Positions 1 to 8,992 of a stretch of DNA of 64,000 nucleotides are shown piece by piece. The stretch comes from DVEG01 sp964405435. GTDB taxonomy: Bacteria; Cyanobacteriota; Cyanobacteriia; Cyanobacteriales; Oscillatoriaceae. Position numbers and translations under genes: made by a program. Positions within the stretch are counted from its first letter, which is position 1. Every line of letters starts with the position of its first letter. Under the pieces are notes generated by a model. That model saw only the letters and a program-made list of their open reading frames with translations, was not told where the DNA came from and searched no databases. The stretch is taken from positions 1 through 64,000 of the forward strand of contig CAYOOD010000001.1 of the NCBI GenBank assembly GCA_964405435.1, in the 5' to 3' direction.

Positions 1-60
1 AGGTTTGTCAACACTTTTTCGGAAAATTTTTGAGATTTTTTTTGAGACGGCTGAATCTCC

Positions 61-113
61 CTTCCTGTAATGGTTTCAGGCTATGCTACGGTTTGGAAAC
101 CATTGGGAGGAAG
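61..113 (+). promoter_or_regulatory. Leader hairpin over the nadC ribosome binding site
   Basis: A two-part perfect stem lies just upstream of nadC. CTTCCT (61-66) pairs with AGGAAG (108-113), and AATGGTTTC (69-77) pairs with GAAACCATT (96-104) around an 18-nt loop. The likely Shine-Dalgarno GGGAGG (105-110) sits inside the folded region, so folding could limit translation of the ATG at 122. The pairing is seen directly; a regulatory role is inference. Confidence 0.5.
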
Positions 114-121
114 TTTAGGCC

Positions 122-991
122 ATGAGTATAAATGCTGTGCTGCCCCCGTTGCTGGTATTAGATCCACTTCTGCAAAGTTGGTTGCTGGAGGATGTGGGCC
201 GGGGCGATCGCACGACTCAGAGCTTATATATAGGAGAAGTGGCAATTGGACGGGCTGAGTGGCGGGCCAAGGAGGCGGGTGCGATCGCCGGTTTGCCGAT
301 CGCCGGTCGAGTCTTTCACTTACTCAATAGCCAAGTAAGCTTTACGGCCACGGTTGCTGAGGGGGAATGGTGCAATCCGGGCCTGGTTGTAGCCCGAATT
401 GAGGGCCCTATTGACGCGCTGCTGACGGGAGAGCGAGTCGCCTTAAACCTGGCCATGCGGCTGAGCGGCATCGCGACTTTAACTCGTATATATATAGAGA
501 AAATTTCTGACCTGCCGGTGCAGCTCGTGGATACCCGCAAGACAACGCCCGGTCTGAGACTCCTAGAAAAGTATGCGACGCGAGTGGGCGGGGCCAAAAA
601 TCATCGCATGGGTTTGGACGATGCTGTAATGATCAAAGACAACCACATCGCTGCTGCTGGTGGGATTGGGGCTGCGATCGCCCGCATTCGCGCGCAGATC
701 CCTTTCCCTCTGACGATAGAAGTAGAAACCGAAACCCTGGCCCAAGTTGAAGAGGCGATCGCTCACAAAGCAGACATCATCATGCTGGACAATATGACCC
801 TTGACCTGATGCGCCAAGCAGTGGATCTGATTCGCGCATCAGACCAAAGGGTCAAAATAGAAGCATCAGGCAATATTACCCTGGAAACTATCCGCCCTGT
901 GGCCCAAACTGGAGTAGACTACATTTCCACCAGTGCCCCGATTACTCGCTCAACTTGGCTGGATTTGAGCATGAAGATGGCAAACAATTAA
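122..991 (+). CDS. nadC: Nicotinate-nucleotide pyrophosphorylase (quinolinate phosphoribosyltransferase)
   Basis: This 289-residue enzyme converts quinolinate and PRPP to nicotinate mononucleotide, CO2 and pyrophosphate in cytosolic de novo NAD synthesis. The length fits the family. The protein has the QPRTase N-terminal region (AEWRAKEAGAIAGLPIA) and then the barrel active-site signature VDTRKTTPGLR followed by EKYATRVGGAKNHRMGL and MIKDNH, holding the substrate-binding Arg, His and Lys residues. EIEVE-type and LDNM strands near residues 200-225 complete the barrel. The ATG at 122 is preceded by GGAGG at a spacing of 11, inside a hairpin. An intrinsic terminator follows, so it appears monocistronic. 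No other NAD gene is nearby. Confidence 0.96.
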   Translation: MSINAVLPPLLVLDPLLQSWLLEDVGRGDRTTQSLYIGEVAIGRAEWRAKEAGAIAGLPIAGRVFHLLNSQVSFTATVAEGEWCNPGLVVARIEGPIDALLTGERVALNLAMRLSGIATLTRIYIEKISDLPVQLVDTRKTTPGLRLLEKYATRVGGAKNHRMGLDDAVMIKDNHIAAAGGIGAAIARIRAQIPFPLTIEVETETLAQVEEAIAHKADIIMLDNMTLDLMRQAVDLIRASDQRVKIEASGNITLETIRPVAQTGVDYISTSAPITRSTWLDLSMKMANN

Positions 992-993
992 CC

Positions 994-1020
994 ATTAGCG
1001 ATGAACTGCTAATTTTTTTT
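994..1020 (+). terminator. Intrinsic terminator of nadC
   Basis: ATTAGC (994-999) pairs with GCTAAT (1008-1013) and runs directly into eight T residues (1013-1020), three bases after the nadC stop codon. Confidence 0.75.
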
Positions 1021-1021
1021 C

Positions 1022-1105
1022 AGTCGGCGCGGATTAGATTTTTTCTCATCTAGACCGCGCCGACTTATACAGAAAAATCACGCTACTTTCGACTAGCGCC
1101 TTTTT
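1022..1105. terminator. Paired hairpins between convergent genes
   Basis: An 11-bp perfect inverted repeat (AGTCGGCGCGG at 1022-1032 with CCGCGCCGACT at 1055-1065) is followed by a smaller hairpin, CGCTA (1081-1085) with TAGCG (1094-1098). The smaller hairpin has T5 on the plus side (1101-1105) and A5 on the other (1073-1077), so it can act in both directions between nadC and the minus-strand peptidase gene. Confidence 0.55.
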
Positions 1106-1113
1106 GCAGATGC

Positions 1114-2142
1114 TTATTTAGAAATAAAATGAACCCAGAAGTTACCGTCTGGGATGCAGAGCCTGCGGATTATCCTGTAGGAATAATTCAAATAAGCACC
1201 GTTTCGATCTGTCCGATACCCGTCAGGAAACCATTCTCCATAAGGATCGTGAACGTAGAAGCCATTCTCGTCATAGCCAACGACGGGCATAACGTGACCG
1301 AAAGTAGTGAAATATCCATGTATCACGGCTGGGTTGCCCTCTGCCAGCCAATCTTGGACTTCCTCAATGCTTGCATTATCTTTAAACGTATCTTGGCAGC
1401 CATAAGCTCTCACGATCCGAGCCAGATCGTTCGGATCGTGTCGGCTCAGGCCATTATTTATAGCATATTGATACAGTTCGTCCTCGAATTGACCTTCGCT
1501 TGTCCGGCGAGAAGCGCTCAAAAACTGCAAGCACATAGCAATTGACGTCACGTTACAACTCCCCGTCGGGTTATACTCGTTGTCGAGTTGTGATTTGTAA
1601 GGCACGTCGAGTTTTACAGTTTTTGGCTTGGGTTTGGGATAAACCAGGTTCCCATCTTCTAAAATTTGAATGTGCTGCCCGAAAGCATACCAAATTTTAG
1701 AGCCCCCCACAGCTTCCTTCCGCAGAGTCATTCTGACGTGATTGCGAACCACATCAAAAGAAACGAGTTCAAAAACACTACCCGCTTTAACTCCTTGTTT
1801 GTCTTCATCTGCTAGTTCAGAGGATGGAATGGGTTTGGCCTTGAGGATAGTATCAGTAACGATTTGAAGCATTGGAGAAACGCCGGGAATGTCATCCCGC
1901 TTGGTTTCGATGAGCTTCTTGGCCGTTTTTGCTCCTAAAAACCCGGGTTCCTCGGACTGCATCAATTCTTGAAATCGCTTGAGCGCTGCTGTGGAAATAG
2001 GGCCAAATCGACCGTCCGCTGGGGGATTGAGCAAACCCAAGTCGATCAGGCGCACCTGAATCTGACGAGAAAGTTCTGCGTCAGCCGCGATCGCATTCAC
2101 GTCATACTTGGTGTCTTGACCTAGAAAATCTTGTAGCTTCAT
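1114..2142 (-). CDS. Peptidoglycan-binding-domain C39-like cysteine peptidase
   Basis: Predicted cysteine peptidase of about 342 residues. The N-terminal third (AIAADAELSRQIQVRLIDLGLLNPPADG, then FGPISTAALKRFQ) is a typical peptidoglycan-binding repeat domain. The C-terminal half starts with LDVPYKSQLDNEYNPTG and the nucleophile region SCNVTSIAMCLQ, and continues with a conserved His and Asp (GHVMPVVGYDENGFYVHDPYG), the catalytic pattern of C39-like papain-fold peptidases. The frame also extends to a TTG at 2226 that would add 28 residues with a hydrophobic stretch. I prefer the ATG at 2142 (MKLQDFLGQ), although this leaves no signal peptide. Substrate unknown; cell-wall or peptide processing is inferred from the domains only. 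It stands alone, convergent with nadC. Confidence 0.8.
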   Translation of the reverse strand: MKLQDFLGQDTKYDVNAIAADAELSRQIQVRLIDLGLLNPPADGRFGPISTAALKRFQELMQSEEPGFLGAKTAKKLIETKRDDIPGVSPMLQIVTDTILKAKPIPSSELADEDKQGVKAGSVFELVSFDVVRNHVRMTLRKEAVGGSKIWYAFGQHIQILEDGNLVYPKPKPKTVKLDVPYKSQLDNEYNPTGSCNVTSIAMCLQFLSASRRTSEGQFEDELYQYAINNGLSRHDPNDLARIVRAYGCQDTFKDNASIEEVQDWLAEGNPAVIHGYFTTFGHVMPVVGYDENGFYVHDPYGEWFPDGYRTDRNGAYLNYSYRIIRRLCIPDGNFWVHFISK

Positions 2143-2941
2143 TAGGACGTACCTGTCTTGTGGATAAGTGGCTGCATCACATCTGATACTGCTTACGCTC
2201 AAGAACACCAACAATCTGAATAACAATCCTGACGATGCTACTCTCGTTTCCCAGACCGCTAACGCCCAATCCCGATCGGCCTTTCAATCGGATTTCCCGG
2301 AATCTGCGATTTATTGGGTTCAACCAGGTGGTGCGGTCTAGAGCGCTGGCAACAGTCCGTAGCACGTCCTGCCCTGAGAACGCACATTCGGGCCATTTTC
2401 GACGGCACTGTAGTGTAGATGATGGGTACAATGTTCGGGAGCGTCGGGCGATCAGAGATGAGATCGCTCTTGTACTCGCAATCCTGGCGATTTTGATATA
2501 AGCAGATGAGCATAAATCATTGCAGTAGGGTTGTGGGAGTGAGCGCGAGGACGCCCGCTTCCATAAATAGCGGTTAGAAGCCGCACTCCTTCCGTGGGGT
2601 TGTGCAATTGATTCTGCATAATTGCTTAACAGGTATGGTTTAAATAACAAAATCTGCTAATTCTTTTACAGCCAATATTTCCAGATTGTTTAATTATTAT
2701 TTGCACGATATGAGCGGCATCGGTGTATTTCTTCGGCTCTGTCAGAGGTGGCAAAAATTAACCCCGGTCAAGCTTTTGCTTCAGCTAACCGGGGTCGTGA
2801 AAATGCGGTGTGGTTTTGTGAGGTTGCTGTCGTCCGCTTCTGGCGGTGATAGCTGAATCGCAACCTGACTCAGTACCGGATTGCTAGACCGAGCAGAGGC
2901 GATCGCACCCGATTTCAGCCACCCTTCACACAGGCAGGCAC
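2143..2941. other. Gene-free stretch between peptidase and porin genes
   Basis: Only overlapping short frames with no family resemblance and arginine/serine-rich composition occur here. The right end holds the porin terminator; the left part must carry the peptidase promoter, which I cannot pinpoint. Confidence 0.5.
2753..2795 (-). terminator. Intrinsic terminator of the porin gene
   Basis: Read on the minus strand, ACCCCGGT (complement of 2788-2795) pairs with ACCGGGGT (complement of 2761-2768) and is followed closely by five T residues (complement of 2753-2757). It lies about 150 bp after the porin stop. Confidence 0.65.
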
Positions 2942-4654
2942 CTAGAAGGTGAAGGTTGTTCGGATGGTTCCCACATAGTCGGTGGTGTTGTTATCGTTGT
3001 GATTGGGATCGAGAATGACAAATAGGCCAGGGGTGATGGAGATATTGTCACTGACCTGGTAGCGATAGAAAGCCTCCAGATGATAAGAGGTATCGCCGTC
3101 TTCGCGATTGGCGATATCATTATCCGTTACTTTGGGGGGCATACCAACCACAAAGCCAAGCAAGTTGCCGTCCTTGCCAAAGTCCGGCAAACCTAAAGTC
3201 ACAGCCCAGTTCCAAATCTTCGCATCGTCGTTAGCGACTTCCGATTCAGCCTGCGTATATCCGACCCAACCCCCAAGATTAAATCGAGGGCTCAGCCAGA
3301 AATTAGCCTGTAGGCTGTAATGATTGGCTGAGGTCGGAGCTCCACTAAAGGGATTGTCAGCATTGCTGCTGCCCGTGCCCCCCGCTAGGTTTCTTCCATT
3401 AGAGTGGTAAGAATTCACATAGGTGAAACCTAAGGAAAACCGTTCGCTGGGTCGAAAGGTTAGTTGACCGAGAGCGGCATAAGAGCCACTAAAAAAGCCC
3501 CCTCCACCACCAGGAGCAGGTGTAGGATCGTTGCCATTGGGAGCTTGATAGCCGAGGGATAGACCCAATGCCTTGCTAAAGTTATAGTTGAGGGTTACGC
3601 CTTGCCCTCCTCCCTGCCGGTAGATGGGGTTGAATCGTCCAAACCGAGAGATAGAGCCTTGACCGCTGCTTTCTAACAAGGGGTTAAAGTTGTAGACGTT
3701 ATCGTTGTACTCGGCGTTGTTAGCGTCGAGGATAACTGTGGCCTTAGAAGTGAGGGGAAAACGATAGAACAGTTTGTGCAGTTGAATGTTGTTACTGCTA
3801 CCCGAATCAAACGACAAGCGATCCATCGGCGTAGAAGGAGTGTCAATCCCCCCCAAGTTCGGGACGGTTATGGCTTGTAGGCGGGTTCTCAGCAGGTCTT
3901 TGCCAGTAAAACTCGTATCAAAATTCAACCGCGTCCGGAAATTAAAATTGGGGACAGAAGCCGAGCCATCTCCGATGATGTCATTAGCCGCGAAAATCAC
4001 TTCTCCTCTGAGCTTCGTGGTCGTGGAGAATTGATTGGCTTCTAGTTCAGCAATGCGCGGTTCTAAGGCATCAACGCGACCGCGCAGGGTGGCGAGTTCG
4101 ACGGAAAATTCTTCCATTAATCGCCGCAGCACTTCTAAATCTTCTCGCGTGGCCAACCCGGAAGGCGTGCCCTGACCGGGAATCAACCCCAGGATACTTT
4201 CCAAGCAGGCATTTAAACCGGCAGCGAATTCGTAGCGGGTCATGGCCCGATTGCCACGGTATGTACCGTCCGGATAACCTGCAATACAGTTATATTTCTC
4301 AACCAAGTTTCGCAAGGCATCATAGGCCCAATCGGTGGGCCGCACGTCCGACAGTTGGGTAATCGAGTTCAACTGGCCCATCGGATCGGCTTCCTCGGCA
4401 GCTTGTTCGAGGCTGTCTAGGGTTTCTAGAGAACCGACCGAGGGTTGAGTGGAATCGGTTATTTCTGAGGAAAGGGTCAGATCTGTTGGAAGTTGAGCGA
4501 TCGCGGGATTTTCCGCTGTGGCAGCAGCTATATTGTCTGTTTCTGCGCCAACTGCTGCTGCCTCAATGGCCACAGACTGATTGGCCAAAACTAAGGTGGC
4601 AGCCAGCAAGGCTGGACTCGATTGTAGAGCTACCTTGAAAATCTTTAGCATCAT
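2942..4654 (-). CDS. SLH-domain OprB-type outer-membrane porin
   Basis: A 570-residue cyanobacterial porin. Residues 1-35 form a signal peptide (hydrophobic core SPALLAATLVLA). Residues about 101-160 form a single SLH domain (SDVRPTDWAYDALRNL, YPDGTYRG, MTRYEFAAGLNAC) that anchors to peptidoglycan-linked polymer. Residues 165-205 are a coiled coil, and the rest is a Gly/aromatic-rich OprB-like beta barrel ending in TIRTTFTF, with the terminal Phe expected for BAM insertion. Cyanobacterial members carry small solutes and inorganic ions and are often annotated as iron-uptake porins; I see no Fur box that would support iron control. Two ATGs are adjacent (4654, 4651); GAGGAC upstream is better spaced for the second. 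Monocistronic, with its own terminator. Confidence 0.92.
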   Translation of the reverse strand: MMLKIFKVALQSSPALLAATLVLANQSVAIEAAAVGAETDNIAAATAENPAIAQLPTDLTLSSEITDSTQPSVGSLETLDSLEQAAEEADPMGQLNSITQLSDVRPTDWAYDALRNLVEKYNCIAGYPDGTYRGNRAMTRYEFAAGLNACLESILGLIPGQGTPSGLATREDLEVLRRLMEEFSVELATLRGRVDALEPRIAELEANQFSTTTKLRGEVIFAANDIIGDGSASVPNFNFRTRLNFDTSFTGKDLLRTRLQAITVPNLGGIDTPSTPMDRLSFDSGSSNNIQLHKLFYRFPLTSKATVILDANNAEYNDNVYNFNPLLESSGQGSISRFGRFNPIYRQGGGQGVTLNYNFSKALGLSLGYQAPNGNDPTPAPGGGGGFFSGSYAALGQLTFRPSERFSLGFTYVNSYHSNGRNLAGGTGSSNADNPFSGAPTSANHYSLQANFWLSPRFNLGGWVGYTQAESEVANDDAKIWNWAVTLGLPDFGKDGNLLGFVVGMPPKVTDNDIANREDGDTSYHLEAFYRYQVSDNISITPGLFVILDPNHNDNNTTDYVGTIRTTFTF

Positions 4655-5138
4655 TTTGTCCTCACACCAAGCAAAGATTCAAGCATTGCTGAGCAGCTTA
4701 TTTGTCGATTCTGACAAAGCTCGAGCAATTAAAGAGATTTTACAGGATCTGTCTGGGAAAATATATCCCCTTTGTCAGGGAGGGGTATAAATGGCGTGTC
4801 AAAACGACCCGCGCGCAGCCTTGGTCTTGCAAGAGTCTCTTCTAAAATTGAGTATACCGTGTTGGAGAGAAGCGGGGCTCCAAGCAACAGCAAAAAAGTA
4901 TTGGAGTATTATCTTTTATACATTGATTAAGCTGAATAGGGACGCTTCAGAGAGGTAGGGGTTTGCAGGCGGCATCGGGCAGGCGATCGCCCCTTCTTGA
5001 AGGTCAACACCTCCTCGGGCAAACCTTCTTTAAAATGGACGGTATAAAAAAATCTAATTGAAAAATATTAAGTACAGGTAAAATTTGAGTAATGAGAAGG
5101 TAACAATCTCGTCCGCTAGGACTTAGGCAGCTTTTCAA

Positions 5139-5410
5139 GCACGGTTACATTACAGGAGTCTGCCAGCAGAGTCCTGTGGGAAACGGGCTAGATGGGATAT
5201 TCCTGGGGCGCTGTACCGTGCGGGGGTGGTTGCCAAAAAATGGATGGGTTTAACTATACTACATCAAAAAGATGACGCGCGATCCCTCTGTGCTGGGACT
5301 GACTAGACGGGAAAGTCCGTTCGCCACAAAGTTCGGTGGATGGACGGAGAAGGGGCCATTAATAAGGGACGAGGAACAGATGGCCAGTGGCCGTTAGTCA
5401 GCCCCGTGCT
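5139..5410 (+). ncRNA. Structured RNA candidate, class not recognised
   Basis: Several long-range pairings occur in a G-rich block between AT-rich flanks. Domain 1: GCACGGT (5139-5145) with ACCGTGC (5215-5221), continued by ACA/TGT. It encloses a hairpin at 5152-5177 formed by ACAGGA/TCCTGT and TCTG/CAGA. Domain 2: GGGACTGACTA (5295-5305) pairs at 10 of 11 positions with TAGTCAGCCCC (5395-5405). It encloses GTCC/GGAC plus CCAC/GTGG (5315-5345) and GGCCAT/ATGGCC (5354-5385). This is the layout of a multi-branched non-coding RNA. It does not match RNase P RNA, tmRNA or SRP RNA as I know them. Strand is assumed and no function can be assigned. Confidence 0.5.
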
Positions 5411-5811
5411 TTTACAAAAATAAAACATTGAAGCCCACAAGAATATAGATCGAAGGAAAATCCAGTATGGATTGAGTCAGGGGAAAGGAACGATCGGAGA
5501 AAGGGAAGCCGTTTGTCACTTTTAGAGGTGAGGGGATTGGACGCATTGGCATCTTCTCGGGCAATTTTGTTAGCGTGCTATAGCGTTCCTAATTGATTTG
5601 TGAAAATACGAGTGCGGTTTAGGAGCCCGCGATCGGTCAGAGCCGGGGAGAGAGCCCGCACTCCTGATATAAACATATTTCACGACTCAAATAGAACCGC
5701 TATGTATGATAAGGCGCGATTCGGCTGTTTGTTCGAGCGCAGAACCTGCACGGCGATCGCGAATCGGTGAGATTGTCAAGCACCGACAGGGTTTTTGTGA
5801 TTTTTGCGTGG

Positions 5812-5915
5812 ATGCGGACGCTGAGAAAGTCCCGCTAGCGGGCAACCGCATGCCGCCGCGCGCGAAGCGAACCGTATTTCGCAGCACGCCCTTTCCAAAG
5901 GGCCTTTTCTGTAGG
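5812..5915. repeat. GC-rich interspersed palindromic repeat
   Basis: The block contains nested palindromes (CCCGCTAGCGGG; GCCCTTTCCAAAGGGC) and GAAGCG-type words that also appear in repeats inside genes at 33821-33882 and 42465-42522. It looks like a cyanobacterial miniature repeat element. Confidence 0.45.
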
Positions 5916-6409
5916 AAATCGCGCCGATTGAATGGGTTTTGAGGGAAAGCTAATTTCCAGCAGATAGCTGACTTGTAAGTGATTGATTCGGAGACTTTAA
6001 TCTCATTCAAATGCTAATATTTTTTAAATAAATAACAGCCCAAATAAAATTAAATTTCAATTTTTACTGAAAATCAAGCGCGATAAATTTTATCCAACCG
6101 CGTAAAAGAGTGAAAGTGGCGACAAACGGGCGATCTGTTTGGTGCCAGAGGGTTATTATTGCGGAGGTTGGGCAGTCGCCGAGCGATCGGGACAAAAAGA
6201 TGGAGCTGGCTCGAATTTATCCGGAAAAAAGATGAGAGTATCGGAAAAAAGCCCCATTCTTTCCTAAAGGAGATGTCTCAAAGCCGAAGCTGCAAAACAA
6301 CCGATGAGCAAAGCTTTCAGAACAATCAGCAGTTGCATGAGCGATCGCAGTAGCCGTCAATCCGGTAAGCTTACAAGCACAAGCCAAGTCCAAAAATACT
6401 CATACCTAT

Positions 6410-7621
6410 ATGCAGTTAAAGAAATTAATCTGTACGCTAGGGGCCGTCTCTCTGTGTGCTAGCTGTGGAGCTCCCCCAGGAGGGGGAAACACGGTCAAGA
6501 TAGTTTCCAGCCTGCCAATGACAGGCAGTTCGCTCGGGCAGACTCAAAGCATCATCAACGGCATCAAGCAAGCCCTCGACGAAACCAAATCCACCGTCTG
6601 CGACGGCAAACTGACCATCCAACATGAAGCGTATGACGACGCCACTGCTGCCGCCGGCAAATGGGACCCAGCGCAAGTGGCCTCGAACGCGAACAAAGCC
6701 GTTGCGGATAACTCAGTCGTTGCCGTCATCGGTACGTTCAACTCCGGTGCCGCCAAAATAGCGATTCCGATTCTCAACCCAGCCAATTTAGTAATGGTCA
6801 GTCCCGCAAACACCTATCCGGGCTTGACCAAACCCGGTAAGGGAGAAGCAGGCGAACCGGAAAAATATTACCCCAATGGCCCGCGCAATTACACCCGCGT
6901 CGTACCCGCTGATGACCTCCAAGGTAGAGCCGCCGCCAACTGGGCCAAATCTCTAGGCGTTAAAAAGGTCTACATTCTGGACGATCAAGAGCTTTACGGT
7001 AAAGGAATCGCCGACGTCTTTGAGGCGACGGCTAAGAAGCTAGGAATACAAGTGCTGGGACGGGAAGGAATTGACTCGAAAGCCAGCGACTATAAGGCTT
7101 TGATGAACAAAATCAAGGCGCTCAACCCGGACATGATCTATTTTGGCGGCATTACTCAGAACAATGCTGGCCAACTGATCAAGGACATGCGAAATGTGGG
7201 GATGGCGGCTGATAAGGTCAAGTTCATGGGGCCAGATGGTATCTTCGAGCAAGCCTTGATTGATGCTGCGGGTAAGGATGCTGAGGGAGTATATGCCACG
7301 TTTGGCGGCATCCCCGGCAAAGAGCTGACCGGCGCGGGGAAAACCTGGTACGAAAGCTATAAGGCGACATACAACGCCGAACCGGAAGCCTATGCGGCGT
7401 ATGGCTACGAAGCCGCCAAGGTGGCGATCGAGGCGATCGGAAAAGTCTGCAAAAATGACCGCGCGGCTATCCGAGACGCGGTGATGAACACCAAAGACTT
7501 TCAGGGGGTACTCGGGACTTGGAGCTTTGACGCCAATGGCGATACGACCCTGACCACTTTATCGGGAAATGTGGTCAAAGATGGTAAATTCCAGTTCGTG
7601 ACCGTGCTCAAGGCTGAATAG
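6410..7621 (+). CDS. livJ: Branched-chain/neutral amino-acid ABC transporter, substrate-binding lipoprotein
   Basis: A 403-residue periplasmic binding protein of the Leu/Ile/Val (type I) family that delivers amino acids to the LivHM channel. The N-terminus (MQLKKLICTLGAVSLCASC) is a lipoprotein signal with acylated Cys about residue 19; the lipobox has Cys at -3, which is unusual. The mature part shows IVSSLPMTGSSLGQ, then two lobes with VAVIGTFNSGAAKIAIP and VKKVYILDDQELYGKG. The closest known cyanobacterial counterpart is NatB of the N-I neutral amino-acid system. It is first in a same-strand run with two permeases and two ATPases, with a 209-bp gap before livH that holds a hairpin repeat and could attenuate downstream expression. 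Confidence 0.93.
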   Translation: MQLKKLICTLGAVSLCASCGAPPGGGNTVKIVSSLPMTGSSLGQTQSIINGIKQALDETKSTVCDGKLTIQHEAYDDATAAAGKWDPAQVASNANKAVADNSVVAVIGTFNSGAAKIAIPILNPANLVMVSPANTYPGLTKPGKGEAGEPEKYYPNGPRNYTRVVPADDLQGRAAANWAKSLGVKKVYILDDQELYGKGIADVFEATAKKLGIQVLGREGIDSKASDYKALMNKIKALNPDMIYFGGITQNNAGQLIKDMRNVGMAADKVKFMGPDGIFEQALIDAAGKDAEGVYATFGGIPGKELTGAGKTWYESYKATYNAEPEAYAAYGYEAAKVAIEAIGKVCKNDRAAIRDAVMNTKDFQGVLGTWSFDANGDTTLTTLSGNVVKDGKFQFVTVLKAE

Positions 7622-7640
7622 GGGACATTCTCTCGCCTCC

Positions 7641-7662
7641 AGGGCACCCGCCGAGGGTGCCC
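7641..7662. repeat. Hairpin repeat after livJ
   Basis: GGGCACCC (7642-7649) pairs with GGGTGCCC (7655-7662) around five bases. It resembles the GGGGC...GCCCC palindromes at 31094-31124, 41323-41353 and 54282-54303. Its position suits partial termination between the binding protein and the permeases. Confidence 0.5.
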
Positions 7663-7802
7663 CTACGCTCTTTATCGAGAAAAATCTCACTTTCTCACTT
7701 AAAATGTAGCGTCCATTCTCTTTAACTGAGCACTCACCACTGAACACTCGACACTATTTTCCTGTACCGAATGACCCCGATTGCCTTAACCTAAATCTAA
7801 AC

Positions 7803-7816
7803 GTATTGCAACGTAC
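7803..7816 (+). promoter_or_regulatory. NtcA-like box before livH
   Basis: A perfect GTA-N8-TAC palindrome, the core of the cyanobacterial nitrogen regulator NtcA site, ends 14 bp before the livH start codon. That is too close for a normal activated promoter (site near -41), so it would act as a roadblock or repressor site, or be chance. Confidence 0.3.
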
Positions 7817-7830
7817 ATAGCGAAATAGTT

Positions 7831-8907
7831 ATGAAACAATGGCAGAAGCTCCTGGTTTACATCGCAGTCATCTACCTAGTTTTGCTGTTAGGGCCAATTG
7901 CTGGGTTAGATTTGCCGCGAATTTTAGCGGATATCGTCGCCAATCCCGAAACCCTTATCAAACAAATTTTAGTGGGTTTAGTCAACGGTGCGATTATTGC
8001 TATTATTGCTCTGGGCTATACCTTGGTTTACGGCATTATTGAACTCATCAATTTTGCTCACGGGGATTTATTCATGTTAGGGGGTTTCGCTGCCCTGACG
8101 GCGATCGGTGCGTTTGGCATTCAAGACGGTGCCCCTTTACAATTGGCTGTACCCGCGATGTTAATCGCTTTGCTCATCTCGTGCCTTCTTTGTGCCGGAC
8201 TTAATATCCTCACAGAACGATATGCTTACCGCCCTCTGCGGAATGCTCCTCGGCTAGCACCGCTGATTTCAGCGATTGGCGTTTCGTTTATTTTCCAAAA
8301 TATGGGATTGTTTTGGGGAGGGCTGAAAGCTTTTATTCCCGCTATGGGCGTTAACGCTGCGGCACCCAAGAGCTTTCCCGATTTACTCCCTCGCATCGAT
8401 ATTCTAAAGGCTTTGGGCATTCAAAGCAGTATTTCTTTCACGACGAAGGATTTGATCGTGTTGGTTGTCGCGATCGCGCTGATGGTGGGATTGCAACTGT
8501 TCGTGCAAAATACTCGCCTGGGCAAGGCGATGCGGGCGACTGCCCAAAACCGCGATGCTGCGCTGATTATGGGCATTGATGTGGATCGGATTATTGCCCT
8601 GACTTTTTTAATTGGCGGGGCGCTAGCTGGGGCGGCGGGGCTGTTGGTTGGGCTGTACAACAACACGATTGTTTTTACGATGGGATTCACGGCGGGGTTG
8701 CGGGCTTTTACTGCTGCCGTGCTCGGAGGTATCGGCAATATTGTCGGGGCAATGTTGGGGGGAATTTCGATTGGCTTGCTGTCGGCTTTGAGCGACCAAT
8801 ATCTTTCGAGTCGCTGGACGAATGCTTGGGTGTTTGCCGTGTTGGTGGTGATTTTAGCTTTCCGTCCGGGTGGTTTGCTGGGTGAGAACGTTCAGGAAAA
8901 AGTTTAA
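7831..8907 (+). CDS. livH: Branched-chain amino-acid ABC transporter permease (LivH family)
   Basis: A 358-residue inner-membrane permease. After an N-terminal membrane segment (LLVYIAVIYLVLLLG) the LivH core begins at about residue 45 (GLVNGAIIAIIALGYTLVYG, INFAHGDLFMLGGF), followed by multiple helices and the cytoplasmic coupling region FVQNTRLGKAMRATAQN near residue 230 that contacts the ATPases. GGLLGENVQEKV ends the protein. It forms the channel with LivM and corresponds to NatD/NatC-type subunits of the N-I neutral amino-acid transporter. It is about 210 bp after livJ and 85 bp before livM, all on one strand. Confidence 0.93.
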   Translation: MKQWQKLLVYIAVIYLVLLLGPIAGLDLPRILADIVANPETLIKQILVGLVNGAIIAIIALGYTLVYGIIELINFAHGDLFMLGGFAALTAIGAFGIQDGAPLQLAVPAMLIALLISCLLCAGLNILTERYAYRPLRNAPRLAPLISAIGVSFIFQNMGLFWGGLKAFIPAMGVNAAAPKSFPDLLPRIDILKALGIQSSISFTTKDLIVLVVAIALMVGLQLFVQNTRLGKAMRATAQNRDAALIMGIDVDRIIALTFLIGGALAGAAGLLVGLYNNTIVFTMGFTAGLRAFTAAVLGGIGNIVGAMLGGISIGLLSALSDQYLSSRWTNAWVFAVLVVILAFRPGGLLGENVQEKV

Positions 8908-8992
8908 AGAGAAATGGGTAACGGGTAATGGGTAATAGGTAAAAACTATTACGAGTTAGCAGTTGCCTATTCTCTACTATCTATTACCGGGT

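Larger units (their letters stand above)
4655..6409. other. 1.75-kb gene-free region
   Basis: No convincing protein is encoded. The region holds the porin promoter, the structured RNA candidate at 5139-5410, a GC-rich interspersed repeat near 5810-5910, an AT-rich block (6010-6100) and the leader of the amino-acid transporter operon. Short frames at 5687-6010 and 6159-6353 lack family features. Confidence 0.6.

Noticed and set aside
1022..1065. Large palindrome as a standard intrinsic terminator
   Set aside because: It lacks a T tract on either exit side; only the smaller hairpins next to it have one.
2177..2650. A 157-codon minus-strand frame upstream of the peptidase
   Set aside because: Composition is Ser/Arg-rich with no domain; likely non-coding.
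5280..5420. RNase P RNA, because of the words GGAAAGTCC
   Set aside because: The second half of the P4 core and the other conserved blocks are missing.
5687..6010. A 107-codon minus-strand frame in the long gap
   Set aside because: Much of it is translated from the GC-rich repeat; no ribosome site or homology signal.
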